Source: Chitinophaga polysaccharea (lineage in GTDB: Bacteria > Bacteroidota > Bacteroidia > Chitinophagales > Chitinophagaceae). From it: a stretch of DNA of 64,000 bases. This document shows positions 1-9,502 of this stretch, piece by piece (positions within the stretch are counted from its first letter, which is position 1; every line of letters begins with the position of its first letter). The translations under genes were made by a program, and so were the position numbers. The DNA lies in NCBI RefSeq assembly GCF_902150045.1, contig NZ_CABFVU010000005.1:62001-126000 (forward strand). Direction: 5' to 3'. The notes beneath the pieces were generated by a model. It saw only the letters and a program-made list of their open reading frames with translations. It did not search any database and had not been told where the DNA came from.

Positions 1-1
1 T

Positions 2-895
2 ATTCCCGGCGATACGATCACGAAAGTAAGGAACGGGTTTTGCCTGGATTCCCTGGGAGATATCTGGATCTCACAGGATAAAACAAATGCCATCCAGCAT
101 TACCCGCTTACAGGATTTGCGGCAAACGGAAAACCCATCTGGGGACCAGTGATCTCAACACCTACGCCTGCTTCCATTGCGCGGCTGAACCAGCTGCAAT
201 ACATCCCTGCCAGTGATGTAATGGTACTGGCCGGCGGCAGCACCGACTGGACGCTGATCGGTAACCGCATAGAAGTATATCATGGCTGGCTGGCCGGAAA
301 TCGTACCCCCGATACCGTTATTACGCTCAGCAGGGCCCAGGCAAAGTCGATGTCGGCTGCGGGCAATTATCTTTTTGTGGGTTATTATGCTATTCCTGAT
401 ATCGATGTATTTGACCTTAGCACCGGCGCACTGGTACTTACCATGAACAGCAGCAATCCTAATGTATACGTGGGCAATGACGTGGACTCGCAGTATGGGA
501 TCAAAGCCTATCACCGGTCCACCGGCGAATACATGATCACCAAAGACGATTACAACGCCAACAAGATAGTATTGTACCTGTGGACACCGCCAGCCGCAGC
601 AGCAGATTCAGGCGGCTTTGCGGCCGGAAAACTGTTGGCCGCTACGTCCGGGTTAAGCGTATATCCGAACCCGGTAGTGAGCACTTTGAACATCAACATC
701 AAACTGGCAAAGCCCACAGCATGTATGATCACCATTTATGACCTCTCCGGGAAAGTAGTGAAAACGACCGCAGCAAAAAGCAACGGGCCATGGAACATAG
801 ATGTGAGCAGCCTGCCGCAAAGCGCCTATATACTGGCGATCACAGATGCGGGTAATGGCCGGATGATAGGCCAGCGTAAGTTTATAAAACAATAA
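2..895 (+). CDS. Secreted protein with type IX sorting domain (5' end outside window)
   Basis: The reading frame is open from the first bases of the window, so the true start lies upstream. The visible part reads like repeated beta-propeller strands (for example SLGDIWISQD, LVLTMNSSNP), which suggests an NHL- or SMP-30-like propeller. The last ~80 residues form a typical C-terminal sorting domain: SVYPNPV, a central TIYDLSGKVV strand, then Gly/Ile-rich strands ending QRKFIKQ. In Bacteroidota this domain directs outer-membrane passage by the type IX (Por) system. The next gene starts 3 bases after the stop on the same strand, so the two are probably co-transcribed. The propeller assignment is inference; the sorting domain is clear. 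Confidence 0.85.
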   Translation: MPGDTITKVRNGFCLDSLGDIWISQDKTNAIQHYPLTGFAANGKPIWGPVISTPTPASIARLNQLQYIPASDVMVLAGGSTDWTLIGNRIEVYHGWLAGNRTPDTVITLSRAQAKSMSAAGNYLFVGYYAIPDIDVFDLSTGALVLTMNSSNPNVYVGNDVDSQYGIKAYHRSTGEYMITKDDYNANKIVLYLWTPPAAAADSGGFAAGKLLAATSGLSVYPNPVVSTLNINIKLAKPTACMITIYDLSGKVVKTTAAKSNGPWNIDVSSLPQSAYILAITDAGNGRMIGQRKFIKQ

Positions 896-898
896 CAG

Positions 899-3800
899 AT
901 GAAATATTTATGGATTACAGCGCTGATGATGATCAGTGCAGGGAGTGGTATGGCCCAGATGAAAGCACCGGAAGACTGGGTGAACTATGAAACGGTAATG
1001 GGCGTACGAAATAACCAGCGGCATTATGATTATGATGTGGTATTGGCAGGTGCATCCAATCCTGCCAACGTGCTGTGGCCCGGTGAGCAGCCTTCCTACA
1101 CCATACAGGTGGTGAACCGGCTGGATAAACCAATGGTTGCCGAAGGAAAAATAGAACTGATCAGCCATGGTACCAAAGGCCGCCCGGGCGATATATGGCT
1201 GCCGGAAATGGTAAAGTTTGCCACTATCAGCACTACCCCCGTGAAAGTGAATATCTCTCCAAAAGGATATATCAATATCGATCATCTTCCCATTATACCA
1301 CCCCGCTTTGGCGGTTATGCGCTGGTGATGGACCTCGGTAAATACGGCCGTCGTTTTATTACCAGCCTGGTGCGCACCTTCGCTGCCAATCCGCAACGTA
1401 TCCAGTATCCCAAACAATCGCTGGATGATATGGGCGCTGATTTCCTGCAAAGAGTGGGTGTGCAGGCCATCCGTATGGGAGTGGATTATACGCCTGCTAA
1501 CGCGGAAGACTATACGGCAAAAATGAAAGAGATAGACCGTAAGTTAAAAGCATATAAAGAGAAGAATATTACCGTATTGCTGATGTTTGGCGCAGGCACC
1601 GCCCCTCAGCCTTTTGGAAGGCCACGTTCTTTTCTCGACTCCGCTGGCGTGATGAAGAAAACCAAGCAGGACATGGTATGGATGCCTTCGTCTGATAATG
1701 ATTTCAGGGAATTTGTGCATCACCTCTGTGTGCAGTATGGCTGGCCCAAAGGACCGGTTACGGCTGTTTCCCTGTGGAATGAGCCCTGGGAAGGATTGTC
1801 TATTTCCGGGTGGCAATCGGATATCCTGCGTTACCGCGAAATATATACTGTAATGGCGGATGCCGTGCTGGACGCCCGTAAAAAAGGGGCCGATGTGCTG
1901 GTAGGCGGGGGCGATTCCAATTCCAATGCCTGGGATAAACTTTTTGCAGATGGAAAAATGACGTTCCTGCCCATCTTCGATTTCTGTTCCATTCACTACC
2001 AGGGGATGGAGTCGCCCGCTCTTTATCCCGAATGGGTGAACCGCAAATCGCCTCATGGCCGGGTAAAGATCTGGGATACAGAAAGCTGGGTAGGCAATAC
2101 TGACGATCGTATAGGCCTTACCGTAGCCACTAACCGCTCCGCAGGATACGACCGTTCCATGGGCATTTACGCGGGATACATGTATACCGGCGGCAGGGGA
2201 AGCGAACATTTTACCCGTAAAATACATACGCCTTCCGGCGTGAAAGAGATTACACGTATTCCTGATACCTGGTCGCAGGCCGCTGCCCTGGGCGCAGTGC
2301 AGCACCTGATAGGGGAGCGGGATTTTAAAAAGCTACTGTTTACCAAAGGCTTGCCCTGGGTAATGGTGTTCGACGGCCTGCAAAAGAATGCGGATGATGG
2401 CACCGTAGTGATATGTGGCGACATAGGCGAGGCATTCGGCCAGGAACAGGTGCTGTTCAGGGAAGTGCGCGGACTTGCACAAACGGCTGCGGCTGAAAAG
2501 CTACGTGCCGCCGGCCAGCCAACGCCTTATGAGCCATTGTCGGGCGGGAAGATGATCCTGCCAGCCAATTTCCGGTTGTTTGATTTTTATGGCAATCCTG
2601 TTTTACCGGTGGCGGGTAAGCTGGAAATACCGCTGAACAGCCAGGGATATTATCTTCGCACCAATGGCACCAAAGGTTCCTTTGCCGCTATGCTTGCTGA
2701 GCTGAAAACGGCGCGCATAGAAGGATATGAGCCGGTGGAGATCATCCCGGAAGATATGACCGCCCGTATTGAGCAACAACCGGTGATGTGGCTGCAACTG
2801 ACCAATATCCTGAACCGCCCGGTACAGGGCCGTTTACAGGTAAGCCTGGGCAACCTGCGTGTTGAAGCGCCGGCTACCGTGAAACTGGCGCCGCATGAAA
2901 CCATTACTATTCCTGTAAAGATAAAAAGCGGGGCTGCTTCGGTAAATAATACCTACCCCTTGTCCGTTCACTTTGATGCAGGAGCTGATGGTACCGCAGT
3001 GCATTATGAAGATATGCACGTAAACCTTATCTCACGGTTAAGTATACACGTAGATGGGCAGCTGGACGACTGGAAAACGGCATTGCCCCAAACAGTGAGC
3101 AGCCAGGGCAATGCAGCCGTTACTTTAACGGAAGCTGCCTGGTACCCTTTCGCAAATTTCGATACCCGGGCCAATGGTTATGCCAACGGCTATTTTGCTT
3201 ACGATGACCACTATTTTTATTTTGCCGCTAAAGCGGCCGACAGTACGCCGCATCCGGGCACTTACCGTTTTGAGCATCGCCCGGACGACGAGTTCTTTTA
3301 TCCCGATACCGCTTATGCTATGGACATGCAGGAGGCGCTGATCAGCAAAGAAGGCAGCGCGCCGGCAGAAGGGGCTTCCGCATTGCAGCTGCCCAACGGA
3401 GATGGCCGCATCATGCATTACCTGGAAAGCAGCGATAATACCAATTCTTTTGGTGTGGATCTTCAGCTGGATGCGCCCACGCAGGTGGCATTATACCTGC
3501 CGGCGCTACGGGTGCCTAACCTGGTGCTGGAAGTGTATAGTAACAACCGCCGCCTGTTGCAACGTAACATTACCAACCTCTGGAGCGGCGCCTGGGAGGT
3601 ATTGCAGCTGCAGGGCAAAGTAAGGATTGTACTGCACAGCAACGGCTGGTGGTATACCCCCAAACTGGCTGCACTGATGTTTGATGCGCCGACTGCCACC
3701 AGGGATATTTTTGTGAAAGAAGACCTTGACACCCGGGGCAACTGGAAAGGTATATATGGCAGGGCAGGGCATTATATAGTGGGTGCTCCGCCGCAATTAC

Positions 3801-4432
3801 CGGATGGAGTAACGTTATCACTGGTAGATAGACCGGTTAAATTTCCGCTGATATGGCCCTCCGGCGTACGGCATTATACTTACCGTAAAAATCCTGTAAC
3901 GCCTGATAATTCCGGCCTGGGATACGCTTATGATAATGTGTTGCTGGCCTTTAATGTGTTGCCCGAAGGAAAGGATGGTATGCTGGCATACCCGCCCGGC
4001 ACCATGCCGCGTTATACCGGGTACAAATGTACCGATTATGAATATGCGCTTAACCAGGTAGCGCCGGAATATGGCGGCGGAACTGAGATCTGGCGGTTGC
4101 TGTCCCCGGGCCTGAACCGGAAACACTTTTTCCCGAGGCAGCCTGAGTCGGACGGCGAGGGACCGGTGAAAAATGGCCGCCTTGCAGTGCGGAGAGAAGG
4201 CAATACCCTGATCACGGAATGTGCTATTCCCTGGTCTGAGCTGCCGGATGTAAAAGCCGCCATTGACAAGGGACAGCCGGTGAAGTTATCGTTCCGGGTG
4301 AATGATAACGGTGCGCCGGGTAGCTGCATGGAACTGGCGAAGGAGCGTAGCGTTTCAAAACGGAATGCAAGAGCCTTTCATCCCGATTGGAAAGCGCATT
4401 GGGCCAATGAAGTGAAATTTGGTGTGGAGTAA
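899..4432 (+). CDS. Large secreted glycoside-hydrolase-like protein with CBM9/DOMON-like region
   Basis: 1177 residues with a signal peptide ending near GSGMAQ. Residues ~30-170 look like a beta-sandwich. Residues ~175-500 look like a clan GH-A TIM barrel: the acid/base candidate is E295 in the motif WNEPWEG (293-299) and a nucleophile candidate is E395 in WDTESW, about 100 residues later as expected for strands 4 and 7. The remainder is beta-rich, and ~730-1177 resembles a CBM9/DOMON-type carbohydrate-binding fold (GYFAYDDHYFYFAAKA). It probably acts on a polysaccharide outside the cytoplasm. The GH family cannot be fixed by eye; a GH39/GH5-like assignment is inference. It follows a type IX-sorted protein in a likely operon but shows no obvious sorting domain itself. 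Confidence 0.75.
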   Translation: MKYLWITALMMISAGSGMAQMKAPEDWVNYETVMGVRNNQRHYDYDVVLAGASNPANVLWPGEQPSYTIQVVNRLDKPMVAEGKIELISHGTKGRPGDIWLPEMVKFATISTTPVKVNISPKGYINIDHLPIIPPRFGGYALVMDLGKYGRRFITSLVRTFAANPQRIQYPKQSLDDMGADFLQRVGVQAIRMGVDYTPANAEDYTAKMKEIDRKLKAYKEKNITVLLMFGAGTAPQPFGRPRSFLDSAGVMKKTKQDMVWMPSSDNDFREFVHHLCVQYGWPKGPVTAVSLWNEPWEGLSISGWQSDILRYREIYTVMADAVLDARKKGADVLVGGGDSNSNAWDKLFADGKMTFLPIFDFCSIHYQGMESPALYPEWVNRKSPHGRVKIWDTESWVGNTDDRIGLTVATNRSAGYDRSMGIYAGYMYTGGRGSEHFTRKIHTPSGVKEITRIPDTWSQAAALGAVQHLIGERDFKKLLFTKGLPWVMVFDGLQKNADDGTVVICGDIGEAFGQEQVLFREVRGLAQTAAAEKLRAAGQPTPYEPLSGGKMILPANFRLFDFYGNPVLPVAGKLEIPLNSQGYYLRTNGTKGSFAAMLAELKTARIEGYEPVEIIPEDMTARIEQQPVMWLQLTNILNRPVQGRLQVSLGNLRVEAPATVKLAPHETITIPVKIKSGAASVNNTYPLSVHFDAGADGTAVHYEDMHVNLISRLSIHVDGQLDDWKTALPQTVSSQGNAAVTLTEAAWYPFANFDTRANGYANGYFAYDDHYFYFAAKAADSTPHPGTYRFEHRPDDEFFYPDTAYAMDMQEALISKEGSAPAEGASALQLPNGDGRIMHYLESSDNTNSFGVDLQLDAPTQVALYLPALRVPNLVLEVYSNNRRLLQRNITNLWSGAWEVLQLQGKVRIVLHSNGWWYTPKLAALMFDAPTATRDIFVKEDLDTRGNWKGIYGRAGHYIVGAPPQLPDGVTLSLVDRPVKFPLIWPSGVRHYTYRKNPVTPDNSGLGYAYDNVLLAFNVLPEGKDGMLAYPPGTMPRYTGYKCTDYEYALNQVAPEYGGGTEIWRLLSPGLNRKHFFPRQPESDGEGPVKNGRLAVRREGNTLITECAIPWSELPDVKAAIDKGQPVKLSFRVNDNGAPGSCMELAKERSVSKRNARAFHPDWKAHWANEVKFGVE

Positions 4433-4436
4433 GGAA

Positions 4437-5288
4437 TTATTTTCTGTCCATTATTTGTTGCAATGCAGGTTTCAGCGCCAGGGCGTGCCCATGCCCGAAG
4501 GTAACCATTACGCGGTTGTATTTATCCAGTGCATGGTCTATTTTGTCGAGCAGTATACTGTCCCTCACCATTTTCGAGGTACGGCCTATGGCGCAGAACC
4601 TGCAGTCGCCCCCGTTGATGTAATCAAATTTTTCTATCTCCGGTGTGAGTTTAGCCTCAAACGGCACTCCGGTGTATTGCTGGTATAACTGTTTAAAACC
4701 CCCGAATGATTTTTGCTGGGCGGTTACCGGGAAGCCTTCTTTTACAAACCAGTCCTCAATGGCTTTATTGTAAACTGTTTCAAAAGGCTCATTGCCGTAG
4801 GCGCCATACAGGTAAGGGATTACCAGGCGTTCCATTATATAGTAAAGCAACAGCTGGTCCTGCGGGTATCTTTTCAGGGTGATGGAAAATTCAACACTAT
4901 CCTCTGTATCACCGTTCATCATCCGGATGCCTGCTTTATCGCTCAGGTATTTCAGGCAGCCCGGTTCCCCTCTCCGCGAAGCCGCGTCATTCAATGATGA
5001 AAAGTGTGTGCTGTCCGGCATCTGTCCTCCTTCATTAAAGGTGATCCCGGGTTTCAGGTCATTAAAGTATTGTTCTATCGCCTTAAATTGCGGATGGGTA
5101 GAATCCCTGTTGTGGTCACAGCCAATAAATACCAGCCGTTTATCTTTATTAGCCAGGTCAATAATGTAAGGCGGCTTGATAGTATCCATCATTTTACCTA
5201 CTGTAACATAATCTATCGTGTGGAGCTTTTCTTTAGCGGGAGTATGGCAGGCAATAATGCCCGCTGCCAGTACCAGGTATTTTTTCAT
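4437..5288 (-). CDS. TIKI/TraB-GumN-like lipoprotein (putative metallohydrolase)
   Basis: 283 residues beginning with a lipoprotein signal (Cys14 in GIIAC). Two histidine motifs, GCDHNRDSTHP near residue 56 and TFGHGHALAL near the C terminus, together with an acidic segment (TFNEGG), match the layout of the TIKI/TraB/GumN/ChaN superfamily, whose members place conserved His/Glu pairs at both ends of the domain. A metalloprotease or haem-uptake role has been proposed for relatives, but the substrate here is unknown. It converges on the glycosidase gene with only 4 bases between stops. Superfamily membership is inferred from motif layout alone. Confidence 0.55.
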   Translation of the reverse strand: MKKYLVLAAGIIACHTPAKEKLHTIDYVTVGKMMDTIKPPYIIDLANKDKRLVFIGCDHNRDSTHPQFKAIEQYFNDLKPGITFNEGGQMPDSTHFSSLNDAASRRGEPGCLKYLSDKAGIRMMNGDTEDSVEFSITLKRYPQDQLLLYYIMERLVIPYLYGAYGNEPFETVYNKAIEDWFVKEGFPVTAQQKSFGGFKQLYQQYTGVPFEAKLTPEIEKFDYINGGDCRFCAIGRTSKMVRDSILLDKIDHALDKYNRVMVTFGHGHALALKPALQQIMDRK

Positions 5289-5429
5289 TAAACTTTAAGT
5301 GTTAAATTATCATGAATAACTGTCTGTTATTTATCTTTTAAAGATAAAATATCCGGACATATATCATGAATAAAATTGTTACCTTCCTCTTATGTTATTT
5401 TTAAACAGAAACAATTAAACGTAACCAAT

Positions 5430-5789
5430 ATGAGCTACGATATACAATTATACAGCACCGAAACCAAAGCGAAGGAACAACAGTCCGGCGACAAGAATTT
5501 CTTCGACAATAAAGATAACCTTGTGCCCTTCAGTAAGGAACAGGTTCAACAGCTAAAAGAGAGGTTAATAAATTATGATTATATATTGGAGAGAGAAGAT
5601 AAGAACGGGCTAACGTTCAGGCATGCGGAATATGGCATCAGTGCATTGCTCACCGGCAGGGGATTATATTTCACCGCAGGCTGGGGCGAAGAGAATATTT
5701 TTGAAGCAGGGATGGCCGCCTCTGAATTTACAGATAGCGGGGAATTTGAAAAATATGATCCGCAGAATGGCGGCTGGGAAGAGTTTTGA
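5430..5789 (+). CDS. Small conserved-looking protein of unknown function
   Basis: 119 residues from the ATG at 5430 (MSYDIQLYSTET). An in-frame earlier start at 5376 would add residues with no signal or domain character, so 5430 is preferred. The protein is acidic, soluble, without membrane segments or signal peptide, and ends in NGGWEEF. I do not recognise a family. It stands alone between the divergent TIKI-like lipoprotein gene and the bestrophin unit and is followed by a hairpin at 5816-5854. Confidence 0.6.
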   Translation: MSYDIQLYSTETKAKEQQSGDKNFFDNKDNLVPFSKEQVQQLKERLINYDYILEREDKNGLTFRHAEYGISALLTGRGLYFTAGWGEENIFEAGMAASEFTDSGEFEKYDPQNGGWEEF

Positions 5790-5815
5790 GGATAGCATTA
5801 TCATAAATTAATAAC

Positions 5816-5854
5816 GTACACGCCGTGCCGCAGGTTCTGCAACACAGCGTGTAC
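5816..5854 (+). terminator. Possible terminator hairpin
   Basis: An 8-bp perfect stem (GTACACGC at 5816-5823 with GCGTGTAC at 5847-5854) encloses a smaller GCAG/CTGC stem and is followed by TTTT. It lies 27 bases after the stop of the small gene ending at 5789. The loop is long, so this is a moderate-confidence terminator. Confidence 0.45.
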
Positions 5855-5915
5855 TTTTAGTAACCCCGCCCACATAAACCTCACTAAATACCGCGTAAAA
5901 TCCGTTTACTGGCGA

Positions 5916-5934
5916 TATATCGTGATACGATATA
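5916..5934. promoter_or_regulatory. Palindrome upstream of the bestrophin unit
   Basis: TATATCGT, a 3-base spacer, and ACGATATA form a perfect 8-bp inverted repeat about 110 bases before the small gene at 6045. It lacks a T run and could be a regulator binding site. The rest of 5855-6044 shows no gene. Confidence 0.35.
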
Positions 5935-6044
5935 CCGGCGCTTTTTATTAAATGATTGATTTGAAATGTGTTAACCTGGTGGCACAAGGGTTGTAAATCC
6001 CATGGTGCAATAATAGTGTTGCGTTATCACAAAAAACAAACAAC

Positions 6045-6233
6045 ATGAAAGCTCTTCCTCAGATCCTGCAGCGGTTCTTTTCTCGCGACGATGTAAAGGC
6101 GCCGGTTATCACGGTGCAAACAGCCCTGGAACCCACTCATGAAAAGGATACCTACCAGGGGGGCGAGTTCCTGGATGATCTTATCAGGGAAGATGACCCG
6201 GAAGAAGGAGAAGTAAATCCACAGGTTTCTTAA
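6045..6233 (+). CDS. Small acidic protein upstream of bestrophin
   Basis: 62 residues (MKALPQILQRFFSRDD...), very acidic in the C-terminal half (EDDPEEGE). No domain is recognised. It ends 10 bases before the bestrophin start, so the two are probably translated from one mRNA. It has no signal peptide or membrane segment. It may be a short accessory protein, or a reading frame without function; the tight spacing argues for the former. Confidence 0.5.
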   Translation: MKALPQILQRFFSRDDVKAPVITVQTALEPTHEKDTYQGGEFLDDLIREDDPEEGEVNPQVS

Positions 6234-6243
6234 TGAAAGGTAC

Positions 6244-7251
6244 ATGCATATAGGTAAATCATATAAGCTGGTTGATTTTCTCTTCTGGACAAGGAGAAGG
6301 ATTTATACACTGATCATACTGGACACCATACCGGTGGTACTTTACCAGCTCGTGGGAATAAAGTGGCTGGTGGTTCCCTGGGTAGTGGTGGCGCTGTTGG
6401 GCACGGCTACCGCCTTTATAGTAGGGTTTAAAAACACACAAACGTATAACCGTACCGGTAATGGCCATGATGTATGGACCAACATCCGTAACCTCAGTAT
6501 CAGCTGGGGAATGTTGTGCCGTGATTACTTTAAGGACGGGGAATTTGTCCGCCTGCTGGTGTATCGCCATTTGGCGTGGCTTACGGTATTGCGTTACCAG
6601 ATGCGCGAAGGCCGCGTATGGGAAGTGGCGGATGCCCGTTACAATGCGGAGTACCAGCGTTATTACACCATCCCGGAGCGGAAGCATGCTTCCAAAGACG
6701 AGATCCTGAAATATATAACGGCAGAAGAGTGGTCTTACATTGCAGGAACACGCAGCCAGGGAATCCAGTTACTGGCCCTGCAAAGCCAGGCGCTTAAAGC
6801 AGTATATGAAAAGCAGGAGATAGTAGTGGCTCAATATGCGGAGCTGCAACGTACTATTAATGGCTTCATTACGCAGCAGGGACTATGTGAATCGCTCAAA
6901 GATACGCCCTACCCGCGGCAGTACTCGATCGTCAATACCATTTTTGTGAGTATGTTCTGTTTCCTGCTGCCATATGGTTTGCTGCAGGAGTTTGACCAAC
7001 TGAATGCCGCGGTAACAGGGCTGATGAAAGGACATATGATCTGGCTGCTGATCCCTTTTTGCGTGATCGTATCCTGGATGTATACCTCCCTGGAGCAGGT
7101 AGGGGAAAGCACGGAATACCCGTTTGAAGGGAGCGCCAATGATGTGCCTATATCGCAGATCTGCAGGGCCATTGAAATAGATCTCCGGGAGATGCTGGGC
7201 GAAACTGAGCTGCCGGTTCCTGTAGCTCCGCAGAATGATATCCTTGTTTAA
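6244..7251 (+). CDS. Bestrophin-family (RFP-TM) ion channel
   Basis: 335 residues with the bacterial bestrophin layout: an N-terminal RRRIYTLIILDTIPVVLYQL membrane helix, a second helix (WLVVPWVVVALLGTATAFIVGF), the FKNTQTYNR(W/T)xxG-type motif after it, then helical cytosolic segments, and a C-terminal pair of membrane helices (FCFLLPYGL, IWLLIPFCVIVSWMY) followed by the family-typical EDPFG-like segment, here EYPFEGSANDVPI. Bacterial bestrophins form pentameric channels that conduct cations or chloride depending on the pore lining. It sits in the inner membrane. The start at 6244 is 10 bases after the upstream small gene. Confidence 0.88.
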   Translation: MHIGKSYKLVDFLFWTRRRIYTLIILDTIPVVLYQLVGIKWLVVPWVVVALLGTATAFIVGFKNTQTYNRTGNGHDVWTNIRNLSISWGMLCRDYFKDGEFVRLLVYRHLAWLTVLRYQMREGRVWEVADARYNAEYQRYYTIPERKHASKDEILKYITAEEWSYIAGTRSQGIQLLALQSQALKAVYEKQEIVVAQYAELQRTINGFITQQGLCESLKDTPYPRQYSIVNTIFVSMFCFLLPYGLLQEFDQLNAAVTGLMKGHMIWLLIPFCVIVSWMYTSLEQVGESTEYPFEGSANDVPISQICRAIEIDLREMLGETELPVPVAPQNDILV

Positions 7252-7343
7252 TATTCATCTCTGAAAAAAGATCCTGGAATTTGTCTAATCCGGGAAAGTC
7301 AGTTGTTATTAAGGTAATAAACCAATAAATCAAATAAAGTAAA

Positions 7344-7802
7344 ATGGAACAAAGAATTAACTTTCAGGAAAAAGGACCGGGAGCGGTGAAAACACTTTTT
7401 CATACCGGTGCGTATCTGAAAAAATCCTCTATAGAGGAGAAATTACAGGAACTGGTTTCCTTCCGGGTATCGCAGATCAATGGCTGCGCTTATTGTCTTG
7501 ACATGCATGGAAAAGACGCCCGCGCCCATGGTGAAACAGAGCAGCGTTTATATGCTTTAAGCGCATGGAGGGAAACGCCGTTTTTTACCACCAGGGAAAG
7601 AGCCGCGCTGGCGTGGGCGGAGGCGGTAACCAGCTGCCATGTACCGGATGAAGTGTATACCAGGGTAAAAGAGCAATTCACTGATGAGGAACTGGTAGAC
7701 CTGACGCTGGCTGTTACCACCATCAATACCTGGAACCGTTTTAACATTGCTTTCACCACGCCTGCCTTTGTTGGTACTTACCAGGTAGGACAGTTCGGGT
7801 GA
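7344..7802 (+). CDS. Carboxymuconolactone decarboxylase / AhpD-like protein
   Basis: 152 residues. The AhpD core motif is plain: residues C48 and C51 in NGCAYCLDMHGKDAR, with H55 three residues after the second Cys, as in alkylhydroperoxidase D-type proteins that use a CxxC pair for peroxide reduction or thiol relay. Length fits the single-domain family. It is followed after 33 bases by a DGPF protein and then an ECF sigma factor, an arrangement suggesting a stress-responsive or sigma-controlled unit. Substrate cannot be read from sequence. Confidence 0.9.
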   Translation: MEQRINFQEKGPGAVKTLFHTGAYLKKSSIEEKLQELVSFRVSQINGCAYCLDMHGKDARAHGETEQRLYALSAWRETPFFTTRERAALAWAEAVTSCHVPDEVYTRVKEQFTDEELVDLTLAVTTINTWNRFNIAFTTPAFVGTYQVGQFG

Positions 7803-7835
7803 AGCATCGCCAAGGCACATTAAAACCCATGATAT

Positions 7836-8177
7836 ATGAATGATTTCTTATTGGTATTCCGCAGAGACTACAAAACAAAGGAAGTGCAGCCATCACCGGA
7901 AGAACTGCAGGCGCATCTGAGCAGGTGGAGGGAATGGTTTGATGATCTGAAGGCGCGCGACGTGCTTGCAAGGCCGCTCCAGCCGTGGGAAGGAGCAGGA
8001 AAGGTAGTGAAGCACGACAAGAGCGTAACGGATGGCCCTTATGCGGAGATCAAGGAATCTATCGGAGGGTTTATTGTGATCAGGGCAGAGAGCTATGACG
8101 AAGCGGTGAAAATAGCCGGTGAAGCGCCCATCCTGGAACTTGGAGGAACGGTAGAGATACGTATGGCAGTAGGATAA
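7836..8177 (+). CDS. DGPF (YCII-related) domain protein
   Basis: 113 residues, single YCII/DGPF domain: MNDFLLVFRRDY at the N terminus, the signature TDGPYAEIKESIGGFIVIRA in the middle, and the terminal VEIRMAVG strand. These ferredoxin-like fold proteins are encoded next to ECF42-group sigma factors in many bacteria, and their biochemical role is unsettled. Here the sigma factor begins 57 bases downstream, with its own promoter-like box between them. A second DGPF gene lies at 10352-10708. Confidence 0.9.
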   Translation: MNDFLLVFRRDYKTKEVQPSPEELQAHLSRWREWFDDLKARDVLARPLQPWEGAGKVVKHDKSVTDGPYAEIKESIGGFIVIRAESYDEAVKIAGEAPILELGGTVEIRMAVG

Positions 8178-8204
8178 CACAGCAACAAATAAGAATGCCT
8201 TTCT

Positions 8205-8212
8205 TACTTTTG
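8205..8212 (+). promoter_or_regulatory. Bacteroidota-type -7 box for the sigma factor gene
   Basis: TACTTTTG matches the Bacteroidota housekeeping -7 consensus TAnnTTTG and lies 22 bases before the sigma factor ATG. No convincing -33 TTG was found. It suggests that the sigma gene can be transcribed separately from the DGPF gene. Confidence 0.5.
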
Positions 8213-8234
8213 TAACAGCATTATTATTTGTAGC

Positions 8235-9485
8235 ATGGATGGGAAAGAATTATTACCGCACTTATTCAGAACGGAGTATCAGAAAATGGTGTCGGTGTTA
8301 GGCTCCCTTTTTGGCATCGAGCATATAGAACAGGCGGAAGATATTGTAAGCGATACTTTCCTGGCTGCCACTGAATCGTGGAGCGCGAAAGGATTGCCCG
8401 AAAATCCAACCGCCTGGCTATATGCGGTGGCCAAGAATAAAACGAAGAACTGGTTGAAGAGAAACACCTTCTTTCAGCAGAAATTATTGTCGGACCTCCG
8501 GTATAATCTCCCGGAGGGAGAAGAAATAGAAATAGAAATAGATCTTTCCGCCCGCAATATTACAGACAGCCAGCTGGCCATGATCTTTGCGGTATGTCAT
8601 CCGGTCATTCCTGCTGAATCGCAGGTGGCCCTTGCACTGAACCTGCTCTGCGGGTTTGGTACACAGGAAATAGCGGATGCCTATCTCACTACAAAAACAG
8701 TTATTTATAAACGGCTCAGCAGGGCAAAAGAGAAACTGAAAGAAGCAGGTATAAAAATCCGGCAGCTCACATTTACAGAGATAAACGACCGGCTGGAGAC
8801 CGTACTGAAAACTTTATATCTTCTTTTTTCCGAAGGCTATTACTCCACTTCCCATAATACTGTATTGCGTAAAGACTTGTGCGTGGAAGCTATGCGGCTC
8901 AACTACCTGCTGATAGAGCAGCCGCAAACCAACCAGCCGGCTGTGAACGCATTACTGGCCCTGATGTGTTTTCATGCTTCCCGTTTTGATGCGCGGGTAA
9001 ATGACACAGGGGAAATGATCCTTTACCAGGAACAGGACGAAACACGCTGGAACCGGGAGCTGATCGAAAGGGGAGAATATTATCTGAACCAGGCCGGCAA
9101 CAGTTCCGCGTTAACGAGGTATCACCTGGAAGCGGCTATCGCCTGGTGGCATACGCACAAGGAAGATTCCAGCGAAAAGTGGAATAATATCCTGGACCTG
9201 TATAACCAGCTACTGATATTGGAGTATTCACCCATTGCCGCATTGAACCGGACCTATGCCATTGCCAAAGCAAGAAGCAAACAGGAGGCTATCACCGCGG
9301 CGGAAAGACTGCAACTGACAGATAACTATTTTTATTACGCATTGTTAGGTAATCTTTATACAGATATTGACGACAAGAAGGCGGTGCAGCACTATGAAAC
9401 CGCATTGAAGATGGCTACTACTCCCGCAGACATCGCCCTGATAGAAAAAAACATCGGGCAAATAAAACACAGGCTGAATAATTAA
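8235..9485 (+). CDS. ECF42-type RNA polymerase sigma factor with C-terminal helical extension
   Basis: 416 residues, far longer than a classic ECF factor (~180-200). Residues ~10-80 are sigma region 2 (EDIVSDTFLAATESW), ~110-175 region 4 with a helix-turn-helix (FGTQEIADAYLTTKTVIYKRLSRAKEKL), and ~185-416 a helical, TPR-like extension containing LLFSEGYYSTS and AIALNR-type repeats. This architecture plus an adjacent DGPF gene is diagnostic for the ECF42 group, where the extension has been proposed to control activity in place of an anti-sigma factor. No anti-sigma gene is nearby, in agreement. It directs transcription of an unknown regulon that may include the neighbouring DGPF genes. Confidence 0.92.
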   Translation: MDGKELLPHLFRTEYQKMVSVLGSLFGIEHIEQAEDIVSDTFLAATESWSAKGLPENPTAWLYAVAKNKTKNWLKRNTFFQQKLLSDLRYNLPEGEEIEIEIDLSARNITDSQLAMIFAVCHPVIPAESQVALALNLLCGFGTQEIADAYLTTKTVIYKRLSRAKEKLKEAGIKIRQLTFTEINDRLETVLKTLYLLFSEGYYSTSHNTVLRKDLCVEAMRLNYLLIEQPQTNQPAVNALLALMCFHASRFDARVNDTGEMILYQEQDETRWNRELIERGEYYLNQAGNSSALTRYHLEAAIAWWHTHKEDSSEKWNNILDLYNQLLILEYSPIAALNRTYAIAKARSKQEAITAAERLQLTDNYFYYALLGNLYTDIDDKKAVQHYETALKMATTPADIALIEKNIGQIKHRLNN

Positions 9486-9502
9486 TCAAAAGAATTACTA
9501 TC

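Noticed and set aside
1544..2305. Long open frame on the minus strand inside the glycosidase gene
   Set aside because: Antisense shadow of a GC-balanced coding region; Cys/His-rich composition and no domain.
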